Below, one piece after another: positions 44,385 through 53,680 of a stretch of DNA of 64,000 nt. Numbering within the stretch: position 1 is the first letter of the stretch; every line of letters starts with the position of its first letter. The DNA is from Granulicella pectinivorans (GTDB taxonomy: Bacteria; Acidobacteriota; Terriglobia; Terriglobales; Acidobacteriaceae), in assembly GCF_900114625.1 (NCBI RefSeq), contig NZ_FOZL01000001.1, positions 4,216,001-4,280,000 of the forward strand, written 5' to 3'. The notes below the pieces were generated by a model. The model saw only the letters and a program-made list of their open reading frames with translations. It was not told where the DNA came from and made no database searches. The translations under genes were made by a program, and so were the position numbers.

Positions 44385-45104
44385 ATGCATTTGAGATATG
44401 CCGTCATTTCAACGTTCCTGGCCGTAGTGCTACTGGGTTGCAAGGCAAAGGGAGCTACGGAGCAGCCCGTGATGGAAGAGACCGCGACCACGACGAGTCC
44501 GGTGGCGTCGAGCGAGACGCAGAAGGCGGCGACAACGGCGGTTTCGGACGCGGTGGACCCCGCGCAGGATGGCTCGCTCGACGCGCGGACGGACGTCTGC
44601 GACTTCAAAGGAATCGAGAAGCCCTCCACCACCTTCAAGAACTACAACCAGGACAAGTACGACAACAACGACTACCTGGGGATGAAGGGCAAGGCCCTTT
44701 TCTTCGACGACATGTCGAAGTTCCGCTGCGGCAGCGTGAAGCTGGCCATGGGAACGGGCAAGGGAACGTACAGCACGGACAACATTCTTCTGGTCACAGA
44801 CCCGGGAGAGACGCGGTTTCGCATGGTGCGGATCTCAATGGGCATGACGCCGCACCTCGATGAGTTGGCGAAGGCCTATGAAGAGGAACAGGGATCGGGC
44901 AAGGTGCTGAAGTCCACCGTGCAGACCAAGGGAGACCTGAAGCGCGGCGAGGAGATCCGGCTGATCGAGACCATGGCGCATTCGATCTATATCGATTCCG
45001 TGTACATGGGGGCGTCCCGGGTGGGCGCGATCCTGATCCTGATGCGGGATGATGCAGAGGGAAATCGGAATGTGATGGCCGACCTGATGGGGACGAAAAA
45101 GTAG
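44385..45104 (+). CDS. Lipoprotein of unknown function in the mod cluster
   Basis: 239 residues with a lipobox (STFLAVVLLGCKAKG) and a Thr/Ala-rich linker to residue 65. The remaining domain has two Cys (VCDFKGIE, FRCGSVKL) and no family I know. AGGAG lies upstream. It sits 23 bases after modA and 26 before modB, so it is probably co-transcribed, though a role in molybdate uptake is only suggested by position. Confidence 0.75.
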   Translation: MHLRYAVISTFLAVVLLGCKAKGATEQPVMEETATTTSPVASSETQKAATTAVSDAVDPAQDGSLDARTDVCDFKGIEKPSTTFKNYNQDKYDNNDYLGMKGKALFFDDMSKFRCGSVKLAMGTGKGTYSTDNILLVTDPGETRFRMVRISMGMTPHLDELAKAYEEEQGSGKVLKSTVQTKGDLKRGEEIRLIETMAHSIYIDSVYMGASRVGAILILMRDDAEGNRNVMADLMGTKK

Positions 45105-45130
45105 CACCCACACTCGGTACACTGCTTGGT

Positions 45131-45799
45131 ATGGACTGGGAAGCGGTCATACTGACGGCGAAGCTCGCGGCGGTGACGACCGCGCTGCTGATGTGGGTCG
45201 CGATTCCGCTGGCGCGATGGCTGGCCGGCGGCGGTGGCTGGCTGCGGGCGATGGTGCAGGCGCTGGTGGGCTTGCCGCTTGTGCTTCCGCCCACGGTGCT
45301 CGGTTTCTATCTTCTTGTCGATCTCGGGCCTTTGACCCCGGTGGGGCGCGGCTTGATCCGGCTGCTGGGCCATCCGCTGGCGTTCAGTTTTTCAGGGCTG
45401 GTGGTGGGGTCGATGCTCTATTCCCTGCCCTTTGCGGTGCAGCCGATGGTGGCCGGATTTGCGGCGGTCGATCCGCGATTCGGCGAGACGGCCAGCATGC
45501 TGGGCAAGCCGCCCGCCCGCGTCTTCCGCGATATCACCTATCCGCTCGCGAAGCGCTCCGTGTTGACCGCCGCCGTGCTTGCCTTTACCCATACGGTGGG
45601 TGAGTTTGGCGTGGTGCTGATGCTGGGCGGCAACATTCCCGGGGCGACAAGAACCATGTCGATTGCGCTCTACGACCAGGTGCAGGACGGCCGATACAGC
45701 GAGGCGAACCGCACGGCGCTTGTGCTTCTGCTGGTCGCGTTCGCGGCCCTTGCCATGCTCTATGGCAGGCAGGATCGAAGGGGGCGCGCCCTTGTCTGA
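45131..45799 (+). CDS. modB: Molybdate ABC transporter, permease
   Basis: 222 residues, five or six membrane helices, and typical ModB motifs: LVGLPLVLPPTVLGFYLL, AVDPRFGETASMLGKPPARV (coupling loop) and LAFTHTVGEFGVVLMLGGNI. Length fits the family. Its stop overlaps the modC start. Confidence 0.93.
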   Translation: MDWEAVILTAKLAAVTTALLMWVAIPLARWLAGGGGWLRAMVQALVGLPLVLPPTVLGFYLLVDLGPLTPVGRGLIRLLGHPLAFSFSGLVVGSMLYSLPFAVQPMVAGFAAVDPRFGETASMLGKPPARVFRDITYPLAKRSVLTAAVLAFTHTVGEFGVVLMLGGNIPGATRTMSIALYDQVQDGRYSEANRTALVLLLVAFAALAMLYGRQDRRGRALV

Positions 45800-46553
45800 G
45801 ACCGTGTGGAACGGCCCCCGGCTGGATGTATCGTTCCGGCACCGGATCGGCGGGCTTGCGCTCGAGATCGAGTTTTCGCTGACCAGCCCGTGGACGATCC
45901 TGTTCGCTCCCTCGGGCGCCGGCAAGAGCACGGTGCTGCGCGTGATCGCGGGGCTGGAACGGCCCGATTGGGGGCGCATCGTCAGCGGTGGCTCGGACGT
46001 ATTGCTGGACTCCGACGTCGGCATTGACGTGCCCACATGGCAGAGGAAGGTTCGACTGGTGGCGCAGCAGGCTCCTCTGCTTCCGCACTGGAATGTGGCG
46101 CGCAACGTCTTCTACGGCTTGAAGCCGCTGGACATGATGGCGGTAAAAGGGTCCGACTCGTCGACTTACAGGACTCGTCTTGTGCGCGAGGTGCTGGCGC
46201 TGTGTCGCGTGACGGAGATGGAATCAAAGATGCCGTCCGAGCTCTCCGGTGGCGAGAGGCAGCGTGTGGCTCTGGCGCAGTGCCTGGCGGCTGAGGAAGG
46301 GCGGGCACTGCTCCTCGATGAGCCATTCAATGCGCTTGATGCGGGCCTGCGCAGTGCGTTGATGGCCGACCTGAAGGGGTGGCCGATCGCGCACCAGACG
46401 CCCGTCCTGCACGTGACGCACGATGTGGGCGAGGTATTCGCGTCGGGAGCTGAGGTGATTCGGATGGAGGACGGGCGGATCGTCGCGCAGGGACCGGCGT
46501 CCGAGGTGCTGGGCGAAGAGCGGGCGAGGCTGATGCGTCTATTGAAAGGCTAA
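45792..46553 (+). CDS. modC: Molybdate ABC transporter, ATPase (lacks C-terminal Mop domain)
   Basis: 253 residues from a TTG at 45792 (GGGGG just upstream, overlapping modB by 8); an ATG at 45762 is an alternative. Walker A is APSGAGKST (first Gly is Ala), the signature is LSGGERQRVALAQCL, Walker B ALLLDEPFNALD and the switch His is in LHVTHDVGEV. It ends after the ATPase core, about 100 residues short of ModC proteins that carry the regulatory TOBE/Mop domain. Confidence 0.88.
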   Translation: MSETVWNGPRLDVSFRHRIGGLALEIEFSLTSPWTILFAPSGAGKSTVLRVIAGLERPDWGRIVSGGSDVLLDSDVGIDVPTWQRKVRLVAQQAPLLPHWNVARNVFYGLKPLDMMAVKGSDSSTYRTRLVREVLALCRVTEMESKMPSELSGGERQRVALAQCLAAEEGRALLLDEPFNALDAGLRSALMADLKGWPIAHQTPVLHVTHDVGEVFASGAEVIRMEDGRIVAQGPASEVLGEERARLMRLLKG

Positions 46554-46584
46554 CAACCTCTCCTGCCGGACGAACCCGCTGCGC

Positions 46585-46671
46585 GCGGGGCGGTCACTTC
46601 GTGACGCATATTGGGCTTCGCGTGTGCCTCCCGTTGGTCGGCTTGGAATTTCCCCGCCGACTCACGGGAGG
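46585..46671. repeat. REP-like palindrome, copy B
   Basis: The arms CCTCCCGTTGGTCGGC (46627-46642) and GCCGACTCACGGGAGG (46656-46671) pair with two mismatches. The preceding 'gcggggcggtcacttcgtgac' resembles copy A's 'gcgggcggcggccactgcgtgac'. Half copies ('cttccgttggccggctcgga' and, inverted, near 51720) occur elsewhere in the window. Confidence 0.65.
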
Positions 46672-46684
46672 ACCGGAACGGCGG

Positions 46685-47113
46685 CTACTGCTTGACGGCG
46701 ATGGCGGAGATCTCGATCTTGGCATCGCCGATGAGGCCGGCAACCTTGACGGTGGCGCGCGCGGGCTTCGGGTTCGGCATCAGCTTCTTGTACACCTCGT
46801 TCATGGCGGGCACGTCAGCGAGGTCCGTAACGTAAACCGTAACCGAGACGATGTCGGTCATCTTGAAGCCGGCCTGCTCGACGGTCTTCTGGATGCGCTT
46901 GATGGTGCTCTCGGTCTGGAAGGCGATGTCGGTGCCGGTGACCTTGCCGTTGGCGTCGGGGCCCTGCTGGCCGGCGACGTAGAGGGTCTTGCCGGCGATG
47001 TAGCCCTCGCTGAAGGGCGCGCCCGGGGTAAAGCCGATGGCCTTGTTCTGGGCGAAAGCGGGGGCGGCGGTGGCGAGGGCCAGGACGGCGAGCGAGAGGG
47101 CGAACTTCTTCAT
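46685..47113 (-). CDS. Exported RidA-family protein
   Basis: 142 residues with a signal peptide (ALSLAVLALATAAPAFAQ). The RidA fold follows, including the conserved Arg in PARATVKVAGL and the VTVYVTDLADVPAMNEVY helix region. Cytoplasmic RidA hydrolyses reactive enamines and imines; an exported one is unusual and its substrate is unknown. Confidence 0.9.
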   Translation of the reverse strand: MKKFALSLAVLALATAAPAFAQNKAIGFTPGAPFSEGYIAGKTLYVAGQQGPDANGKVTGTDIAFQTESTIKRIQKTVEQAGFKMTDIVSVTVYVTDLADVPAMNEVYKKLMPNPKPARATVKVAGLIGDAKIEISAIAVKQ

Positions 47114-47195
47114 CGTGTGTCTCCTGTGTTGGGGCTACTCGGAGATGGTCTCATCTTCGAGGCGCGTTCGAAAAACCGGTGGTAGGAGGAATGAC

Positions 47196-48221
47196 CTAGA
47201 CGTGGGGCTCGACAGGCTCTTGTTCCAGAGTGATGCCAAAGCGGGTCGCGACGGTTTCGACGATGAGGGCGCGGAGGGCGGCGATATCGGCATACGTAGC
47301 GTGGCCACGGTTGATGAGCGCGAGGGTGTGTTTCGAGGAGATACCCGCTTCTCCCAGCGCAAAGGACTTGTGGAAGCCGGCCTGATCGAGGAGCCACGCG
47401 GCGGGGAGCTTGAGGTTGCCGCCGGAGGCCGGGTAGCGGGGGATCCTTTCTTCCGGGATGGCAAGCGCAGCGGCGATGGGAGCGAGTGCGAACGGGGGGA
47501 CGACCGGGTTCTTGAAGAAGCTGCCCGCGCTGCGGCAGTCGGGGTCGCCTTCGACGAGGAGCATGCCCTTGGCGGCGCGGATCGCGCGGACGGCGTGGTA
47601 GACCTCAAGCGGGGCCGGCGTGGCGTCGGGGCCGAAGTGCTTGCGGAGGTCGGCATAGGTGAGATTGGGCTTCACTTCGGGGTCGAGGGCGAACGTGACC
47701 TGCGTGACGATGTAGCGATTGCGGGCCGTGGTGTTGAAGAGGCTGGAACGGTAGGCGAAGCGGCAGGCTTCGCGCGGAAGGGTGACGAACTTCTTGCTCT
47801 CGCGGTCGTAGGCGCGGACGGAGTGGATGGTCTCGGCAGCTTCCTGGCCGTAGGCACCGATGTTCTGGATGGGGGCGCCGCCGACGAGGCCGGGGATGCC
47901 GGCGAGGCATTCCATGCCGCTGCGTCCCTGCCGGCAGAGATGCAGCACCAACGCGTCCCACTCGGTTCCGGCGGGCACTTCGACTTCGTTCTCCCGCGTC
48001 ACGATTGGCCCGGTGATGGCGAGGTGCAGGACGAGGCCTGGAAAGCCTTCATCCGGCACCAGCAGGTTGGAGCCGCCGCCTAGGATGAAGAGGGGGCCGT
48101 CGTATTCGAGGGCCTCGACGAGCTCGGCTTCCGTCGCGATTTCGGCGTAGAAGCGGGCGGGGCCGCCTATCCGGAGGGTGGTGTGTGGGCCGAGACGAAT
48201 CTGTTCCTGAATCTGGAGCAT
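47196..48221 (-). CDS. murB: UDP-N-acetylenolpyruvoylglucosamine reductase
   Basis: 341 residues, type I MurB: LGPHTTLRIGGPARFYAE, ILGGGSNLLVPDEGFPGLVL for FAD, GIPGLVGGAPIQNIGAYGQE, and the proton-donor Ser in CRSAGSFFKNP. It makes UDP-MurNAc in peptidoglycan synthesis. It diverges from the bacilliredoxin gene. Confidence 0.95.
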   Translation of the reverse strand: MLQIQEQIRLGPHTTLRIGGPARFYAEIATEAELVEALEYDGPLFILGGGSNLLVPDEGFPGLVLHLAITGPIVTRENEVEVPAGTEWDALVLHLCRQGRSGMECLAGIPGLVGGAPIQNIGAYGQEAAETIHSVRAYDRESKKFVTLPREACRFAYRSSLFNTTARNRYIVTQVTFALDPEVKPNLTYADLRKHFGPDATPAPLEVYHAVRAIRAAKGMLLVEGDPDCRSAGSFFKNPVVPPFALAPIAAALAIPEERIPRYPASGGNLKLPAAWLLDQAGFHKSFALGEAGISSKHTLALINRGHATYADIAALRALIVETVATRFGITLEQEPVEPHV

Positions 48222-48311
48222 CTAGGTGTAGGTTATTGCATACGTGGCGGCTGAACGCGCCACAGAGTAGAATTGCTGTTGACGGCTAGATTAACCCCGG
48301 AGGGTTCAACG

Positions 48312-48737
48312 ATGTATCCAGAGATTATGGTGATTCCGATGCGCGAAGAGTTGACGCGCGCGGGTGTGAGCGAAGCTCGTACGGCGGCTGAGGTTGATAC
48401 GGCTGTGGCACAGCCGGGGACCACGATGCTTGTGGTGAACTCGATCTGCGGTTGCGCGGCAGGCAAGATGCGTCCGGGCGTCCGGATGGCGATGCAGCAT
48501 AGCACCAAGCCGGACCACGCGGTGACGGTGTTTGCAGGCCAGGACCGCGAAGCGACCGAAAAGGCTCGCGGCTACTTCGGCGGACATCCGCCGACTTCGC
48601 CGGCGATCGCGATTCTGCGCGACGGGCAGCTCGTGTACCTGATGCAGCGCTCGGCGATCGAGACCTCGACCGCTCCGGCGATTGCGCAGGAACTGGCGCG
48701 TGCGTTCGATACGTACTGCGTGAAAGCTTCCGCCTAA
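48312..48737 (+). CDS. brxB: Bacilliredoxin (BrxA/YphP family)
   Basis: 141 residues; GGAGGG lies eight bases before the ATG. The CGC active site (Cys46, Cys48) is in VVNSICGCAAGKMRP and the trailing helix region GHPPTSPAIAILRDGQLVY is typical. In Bacillus these proteins reverse bacillithiol mixed disulfides; here the thiol cofactor is not known. It is followed by a terminator hairpin. Confidence 0.92.
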   Translation: MYPEIMVIPMREELTRAGVSEARTAAEVDTAVAQPGTTMLVVNSICGCAAGKMRPGVRMAMQHSTKPDHAVTVFAGQDREATEKARGYFGGHPPTSPAIAILRDGQLVYLMQRSAIETSTAPAIAQELARAFDTYCVKASA

Positions 48738-48795
48738 GACCGTCCAGCCGGACGGGTCTTCCGTTGGCCGGCTCGGATGTTCCTTTGCAAGAGAA

Positions 48796-48828
48796 GAACG
48801 GCCCGGAGGGGACCTCTCCGGGCCGTTC
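48796..48828 (+). terminator. Hairpin after brxB
   Basis: GAACGGCCCGGAG and CTCCGGGCCGTTC (13 bp, perfect) with a 7-base loop, 59 bases after the stop. The tail after it is CGCG, so it may attenuate rather than end transcription. Confidence 0.6.
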
Positions 48829-48880
48829 CGCGTTTGGCAGCGTTCAACCTCACGGAGATTGTGCCGATAAGGAGGTTGCG

Positions 48881-49861
48881 ATGAATACCTTCCGAACAGG
48901 CCCCGTACACTCCCCTTCCCGCTTTGGCGATCCGGCCTCCAGGCACGCGGAGGACGAGACGCCGGTCAATGCGTTGCGGCGGCCGCGGGCACAGAGCGAG
49001 GCTTGTTTTGGGCCAGCGGTGGCCGGCAGCAGCGCCGCGGTGGCCCGGCTGCGTTCGCAGATCACACGCATTGCGCCGTACTACCGCACGGCTCTGCTGA
49101 CAGGCCCGCAGGGAACGGCAAAGGTCGGTATAGCGCGCATGCTGCACGCGTTCAGCCCCTGCGCGGGCGGCGAATTTGTAGCCTGCGAGGCGACGGCCCT
49201 GGCGGAAGCGATGCTCCGCGAGGATGGGCGGGCGGTGCTCGAGGCTGTTGGCGGTCCGGCCATTGGAGGGACGCTGTTTCTGGACGATGTGGGCGAGGTT
49301 CCCCCGGCGTTGCAGGGGGCTTTGCTGCGGATATGGGCGGCGCGGAGGCGGATTCGTGTGGTCGCCGCGACGCATCGCGATCTTCGGACGATGGGGATCA
49401 CGGGGCAGTTTCGGCCGGATCTGGCGCAGAGGCTGATGGGGGTGGAGATCGCGGCGCCTCCGCTGCATGCGCGGCCCGAGGATCTGGAGGCGGTGATCCA
49501 GGAGGTGCTGCGCGGGGCGGGGTTGACGCTGAGCGACGAAGCCCTGGAACGGATGAAGGCGCATACCTGGCCGGGCGATATCGCGGAGCTGGAGAAGGCG
49601 CTTTGGGACGCGGCACGGACTGCGGATGGAGCGCCGGTGATGGAGGCGGCGCATCTGCCGGTTCTGCTGGAGGCAAACGATGGACCCGATCCCGCAGGCA
49701 GCATGGAACGCCTGGAGGATGTCGTGCAGCAGCATGTGCTGGGCGTGCTGACGCGCTGTGGGGGCAACAAGCTGCGGGCGGCGGAGGTGCTGGGGATCAG
49801 CCGGTCGACGCTCTACCGGATGCTCGAAACGTGTGTGGGGCAGGGGTACGGCCCGGGCTGA
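48881..49861 (+). CDS. NtrC-like AAA+ protein without GAFTGA, Fis-type HTH
   Basis: 326 residues; AAGGAGG lies before the ATG. Residues about 40-260 resemble a sigma-54 activator AAA+ core: Walker A is reduced (TGPQGTAKVGIA, with Ala for the third Gly), Walker B is LFLDDVGEVP, and ATHRDLRTMGITGQFRPDLA is the sensor region. The GAFTGA loop that contacts sigma-54 is missing between FVACEATALAE and GGTLFLDD. A Fis-like HTH ends it (NKLRAAEVLGISRSTLYRML). It is probably not a sigma-54 activator. Confidence 0.85.
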   Translation: MNTFRTGPVHSPSRFGDPASRHAEDETPVNALRRPRAQSEACFGPAVAGSSAAVARLRSQITRIAPYYRTALLTGPQGTAKVGIARMLHAFSPCAGGEFVACEATALAEAMLREDGRAVLEAVGGPAIGGTLFLDDVGEVPPALQGALLRIWAARRRIRVVAATHRDLRTMGITGQFRPDLAQRLMGVEIAAPPLHARPEDLEAVIQEVLRGAGLTLSDEALERMKAHTWPGDIAELEKALWDAARTADGAPVMEAAHLPVLLEANDGPDPAGSMERLEDVVQQHVLGVLTRCGGNKLRAAEVLGISRSTLYRMLETCVGQGYGPG

Positions 49862-49887
49862 GGACGTTACACTTGGGGAGTCGTCTA

Positions 49888-51708
49888 ATGTGTCAGGAGC
49901 TCCCTTTGAACCTGTTGAAGAAGTCGTTTTCGAGTGTTGGTTTGTCTGCCGTTCTGCTTGCGTCCGCCGGTACTCCGTTTGCGAGTGCCCAGGCCACCAC
50001 CGTCGCGGCGCGCACGGCCACGCTGAACAAGATCTTCGACGATTACTGGCAGGACCAGATGAAGCACGCGCCGGAGTGGGCCTCGACGCTCGGTGACAAG
50101 CGCTACAACGACCAGCTTTCCGACTACTCGGTGAAGGCAATCAACGCCGGGTATGAGCGGGAGCAGGGTTTCATCGCGCGGCTGGCCGAGGTCGATACGG
50201 CCGGATTGCCGGTGCAGGTGAAGCTCTCAGCGGATCTGTTGCTGCGCTCCCTGATCGAAGACCAGGACTCGGCGCGGTTCAAGGAGTGGGAGATGCCGGT
50301 GAACCAGTTCAACGGCATCCATACCTCACTGCCGATGCTGGTGGCGCAGCTTCCATTCGATACGGTGAAGGACTACGACGACTACGTCACGCGTCTGAAG
50401 AAGTTTCCCGTGGTCTTCTCGCAGGTGATGACGGACATCCAGTTGGGAATCGATGAGGGCCGGGTTCCGCCGAAGTACATCCTGGAAAAAGTGCAGAAGC
50501 AGGTGGAGTCCATTGCCATGCAGAAGGCCGAGGCGAGCCCGTTTGCGGGGCCGCTGAAGAAGTTCCCGGCGAGCATCGCAGAGGCGGATCGCAAGCGGAT
50601 CGCAGCGGATGTGATGGACGCGATCGAGACGTCGGTGCTGCCGACGTACGTGCGCTTCGCGAAGTTTGTCCAGTACACGTATGTTCCGGCGGGCCGGAAA
50701 GATCCGGGCGCGTGGGCTCTGCCGGATGGCGACGCCTACTATGCCTTTCGCATCAAGCAGTCGACGACGCTGAACAAGAGCGCGGCGGAGATTCACCAGA
50801 TAGGGCTGGATGAGGTCAAGCGCGACGAGGCCGAGATGCTGGTGATCGCGAAGAAGCTGGGCTTCAGCGATCTGAAGACGTTTGGTGCGGCGTTGAAGGC
50901 GAATCCCAAGCTGCATCCGGCGAGCGGCGATGCCCTGCTGGCGGCGTATCGCGGGTACATCAACGGCATGGCGCCGAAGCTGCCGGAGCTGTTTGGCAGG
51001 CTGCCCAAGGCTCCGTTGGAGGTCGTGCGGGTGCCGGAGTATGCGGAGAAGGATCAGGCTGCGGCGTACTGCGAGCAGGGATCGCCCGACGGCAAGCGTC
51101 CCGGACGCGTGAATGTGAATCTGTACAACGCTACGGAACGGTCGCTGGCCGGCGTGGAGGCGGTGGCCTACCATGAGGGCATTCCCGGGCACCATCTGCA
51201 GATTGCCCTCTCGCAGGAGATGACGGGCGTGCCGGAGTTCCGCAAGCAGAGCTACTACACGGCCTATACCGAGGGCTGGGCGCTCTATAGCGAGCGTCTC
51301 GGCAAGGAGATCGGCTTCTACCAGGATCCCTACAGCGACTATGGGCGTCTGGAGGCGGACATCTGGCGGGCGATCCGGCTGGTGGTGGATACGGGCGTTC
51401 ACTCGCAGCACTGGACGCGCCAGCAGATGATCGACTTCTTCCATGAGCACTCCGCGATCGACGAGACCAACATTCAGGCCGAAACAGACCGCTACATCGC
51501 GTGGCCTGGCCAGGCGCTTGGGTACAAGATGGGCCAGATGAAGATCCTCGAGCTGCGCGCCAAGGCCGAGAAGGCGCTGGGGCCGAAGTTCAAGCTGAAG
51601 GACTTCCATGACGTGGTGCTTGGCGGCGGTGCGCTGCCGATGGATACGCTGGAGGCCCAGGTAGACGCGTGGGTCGCAAAGGGCGGCGGCCCGCCGGCTG
51701 CGAACTAG
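49888..51708 (+). CDS. Secreted DUF885-family peptidase
   Basis: 606 residues from the ATG at 49888 (GGGGAG upstream); a TTG at 49906, preceded by AGGAG, gives a tidier signal peptide (NLLKKSFSSVGLSAVLLAS). The family's metal site AYHEGIPGHHLQIALSQE contains His429, Glu430 and His434, and AYTEGWALYSERLGKEIG is the second zinc region. It is a metallopeptidase-like fold of the DUF885 group, common in acidobacteria, probably periplasmic. Confidence 0.9.
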   Translation: MCQELPLNLLKKSFSSVGLSAVLLASAGTPFASAQATTVAARTATLNKIFDDYWQDQMKHAPEWASTLGDKRYNDQLSDYSVKAINAGYEREQGFIARLAEVDTAGLPVQVKLSADLLLRSLIEDQDSARFKEWEMPVNQFNGIHTSLPMLVAQLPFDTVKDYDDYVTRLKKFPVVFSQVMTDIQLGIDEGRVPPKYILEKVQKQVESIAMQKAEASPFAGPLKKFPASIAEADRKRIAADVMDAIETSVLPTYVRFAKFVQYTYVPAGRKDPGAWALPDGDAYYAFRIKQSTTLNKSAAEIHQIGLDEVKRDEAEMLVIAKKLGFSDLKTFGAALKANPKLHPASGDALLAAYRGYINGMAPKLPELFGRLPKAPLEVVRVPEYAEKDQAAAYCEQGSPDGKRPGRVNVNLYNATERSLAGVEAVAYHEGIPGHHLQIALSQEMTGVPEFRKQSYYTAYTEGWALYSERLGKEIGFYQDPYSDYGRLEADIWRAIRLVVDTGVHSQHWTRQQMIDFFHEHSAIDETNIQAETDRYIAWPGQALGYKMGQMKILELRAKAEKALGPKFKLKDFHDVVLGGGALPMDTLEAQVDAWVAKGGGPPAAN

Positions 51709-51778
51709 AGCTCTGTTGTCCTGCCGGAAGTGACCGCCGCCCGCACCGGGTGCCGGTTCGTTCTGATAGCGTTAATCC

Positions 51779-52633
51779 ATGAGCGAGACGATTGAGCAGG
51801 CGGCAGTTCCGGCAGCAGCAATGCCGAACGTGAAGGTGGCGGTGCTTGGCGCCGGCAAGATGGGCGGAATTCTGCTGCAGGCGTTCCTGAAGAACAACCT
51901 GTTCGGCAAGGACCAGATCAGCGGCACAGTGCAGCACCCGGACCGCGCCCAGGCGCTCTCCGCGCAGTTCGGCGTGGAGATCGGCATCGACAACATCGAG
52001 GCGGCGCGCGAGGCGGACGTCATCCTGCTGGGCGTGAAGCCGATCCAGGTACCGGCACTGGTGAACTTGATCCGTCCGGTGCTCAACGAGAAGAAGCTGA
52101 TTGTGTCGATTGCCGCATCCGTGAAGACGCGCTCCATTGAAGACGCCGCCGGGTGCGACCTGGGCGTCATCCGCGCGATGCCGAATACGCCGGCGATGAT
52201 CTCTGCGGGCGTAACGGCGCTGTGCGCGGGACGCTTCTGCACGGATGAGCAGATGGCCGTCGCGATGCGGATCTTCCAGACCGTGGGCCGCGCCGTCGTC
52301 GTCGATGAAAAGCACATGGACGCGGTGACGGGGCTTTCGGGCTCGGGTCCGGCGTTCCTCTACATCATCATCGAAGCGCTGGCGGAGGCGGGCGTGAACG
52401 TCGGCCTGCCGCGCGATGTGGCGACCCTGCTGGCCGCGCAGACGACGCTGGGCTCGGCGCGGATGGTGCTCGAGACGGGCTACCACCCCGCGCTGCTGAA
52501 GGACGCCGTGACGACGCCCGCGGGCTGCACGGTCGACGGCATCCTGGAGCTGGAAGAGGGCGGCCTGCGCGTCACGCTGATCAAAGCCGTGAAGCGCGCG
52601 ACGCAGAGGGCAGCGGAACTGGCGGGCGGATAA
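51779..52633 (+). CDS. proC: Pyrroline-5-carboxylate reductase
   Basis: 284 residues. The NAD(P) loop AVLGAGKMGGILLQAF follows a 16-residue N-terminal extension. RAMPNTPAMISAGVTALC and GLSGSGPAFLYIIIEALAEA are the family's substrate-site signatures. It completes proline synthesis. ctaA starts 3 bases after its stop, so they are likely co-transcribed. Confidence 0.95.
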   Translation: MSETIEQAAVPAAAMPNVKVAVLGAGKMGGILLQAFLKNNLFGKDQISGTVQHPDRAQALSAQFGVEIGIDNIEAAREADVILLGVKPIQVPALVNLIRPVLNEKKLIVSIAASVKTRSIEDAAGCDLGVIRAMPNTPAMISAGVTALCAGRFCTDEQMAVAMRIFQTVGRAVVVDEKHMDAVTGLSGSGPAFLYIIIEALAEAGVNVGLPRDVATLLAAQTTLGSARMVLETGYHPALLKDAVTTPAGCTVDGILELEEGGLRVTLIKAVKRATQRAAELAGG

Positions 52634-52636
52634 ACG

Positions 52637-53569
52637 ATGGGAACCGTAACGGTCATATCGGCAAAACGCAGCACACGGGGTGCCGCGCGTCTGGCGTGGA
52701 TCACGCTGGGATTCTTCATTCTGGTCGTGCTGTGGGGCGCGGTCGTGCGGGCAACGGGCTCCGGCGCAGGATGCGGGGCCAACTGGCCGCTGTGCAACGG
52801 CGACTTCTTCCCGCACCATCCGCGGCTCGCCACCGTCATCGAGTTCACGCACCGGTCGACTTCCGGCATTTGCACGATGCTCCTGGTGGCGCTTGGCGTC
52901 TACACGTTTCGCGTGACGCCCAAGAAGCACCGGGCGCGGACGGCTGTGCTGTGGTCGGGCTTCTTCCTTGTCACCGAGGCGGCCCTGGGCGCGCTTCTGG
53001 TTCTGCGGCATTATGTGGAAGACAACATCTCCGTGGGCCGGGTGATTGCGCAGTCCGTCCACCTCACCAACACGATGCTCTTCATGGGTGCGCTGACGCT
53101 GACCGCCTGGTACCTACGAGAGCGCGATCCGATCGAGACCGAAAAAGGTTCGAGCGGGACGGCGATCGCGGCGATTTTCGCCACACTGGTGGTCAGTGCG
53201 ACGGGCTCGCTGGCCGCGCTGGCGGATACGCTCTTCCCCTCCCCCAGCCTTCGTGCCGGCCTGCTCTCCGACTTCGCGGCCTCTTCGCCGGAGCTGGTGC
53301 GGATGCGCTGGGTGCATCCTGCGTCCGCACTGATTGGACTGGCGTGCGTGTTGCTGCTGGTGCGGGGTCTGCCGGCGAGGGCACGCATCGGGCAGATCAT
53401 GGTCGGGCTGATCGGTCTGCAGGCCGTGCTCGGCATCGTGGATGTGCTGCTGCTCGCACCGATCTGGATGCAGGTGTTGCATCTGCTGGGCGCGGATCTT
53501 TACTGGATCGCACTGGTGGTGCTGGCTGCCGCCTGGATCTGGCCGGAGAAGCAGACGACTTCCCTGTAG
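52637..53569 (+). CDS. ctaA: Heme A synthase (COX15/CtaA)
   Basis: 310 residues, eight membrane helices, with the four heme-ligand His in EFTHRSTSG, SVHLTNT, MRWVHPASA and VLHLLGADLYW. The Cys pair SGAGCGANWPLCNG after the first helix is typical. It converts heme O to heme A for cytochrome oxidase. GGA precedes the ATG weakly; translation may be coupled to proC. Confidence 0.93.
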   Translation: MGTVTVISAKRSTRGAARLAWITLGFFILVVLWGAVVRATGSGAGCGANWPLCNGDFFPHHPRLATVIEFTHRSTSGICTMLLVALGVYTFRVTPKKHRARTAVLWSGFFLVTEAALGALLVLRHYVEDNISVGRVIAQSVHLTNTMLFMGALTLTAWYLRERDPIETEKGSSGTAIAAIFATLVVSATGSLAALADTLFPSPSLRAGLLSDFAASSPELVRMRWVHPASALIGLACVLLLVRGLPARARIGQIMVGLIGLQAVLGIVDVLLLAPIWMQVLHLLGADLYWIALVVLAAAWIWPEKQTTSL

Positions 53570-53631
53570 CTGAGGAGTCGCTTGGAAAGCCGCCTCTCAA
53601 AGGCGAGCTGTGGCCCTCGATTCCCAGACAT

Positions 53632-53668
53632 AAAAAGAGCCCGGGCGCGTTGGCGTCCCGGGCTCTTT
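53632..53668. terminator. Bidirectional terminator between ctaA and the repeat protein
   Basis: AAAGAGCCCGGG and CCCGGGCTCTTT pair perfectly around an 11-base loop, with an A-run before and a T-run after. It serves ctaA on the plus strand and the convergent gene on the minus strand. Confidence 0.9.
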
Positions 53669-53680
53669 GATCGCTTCTTC

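Noticed and set aside
49003..49887. Frame extending the DUF885 gene upstream
   Set aside because: The extension reads through the AAA+ gene in another frame and would bury the signal peptide.
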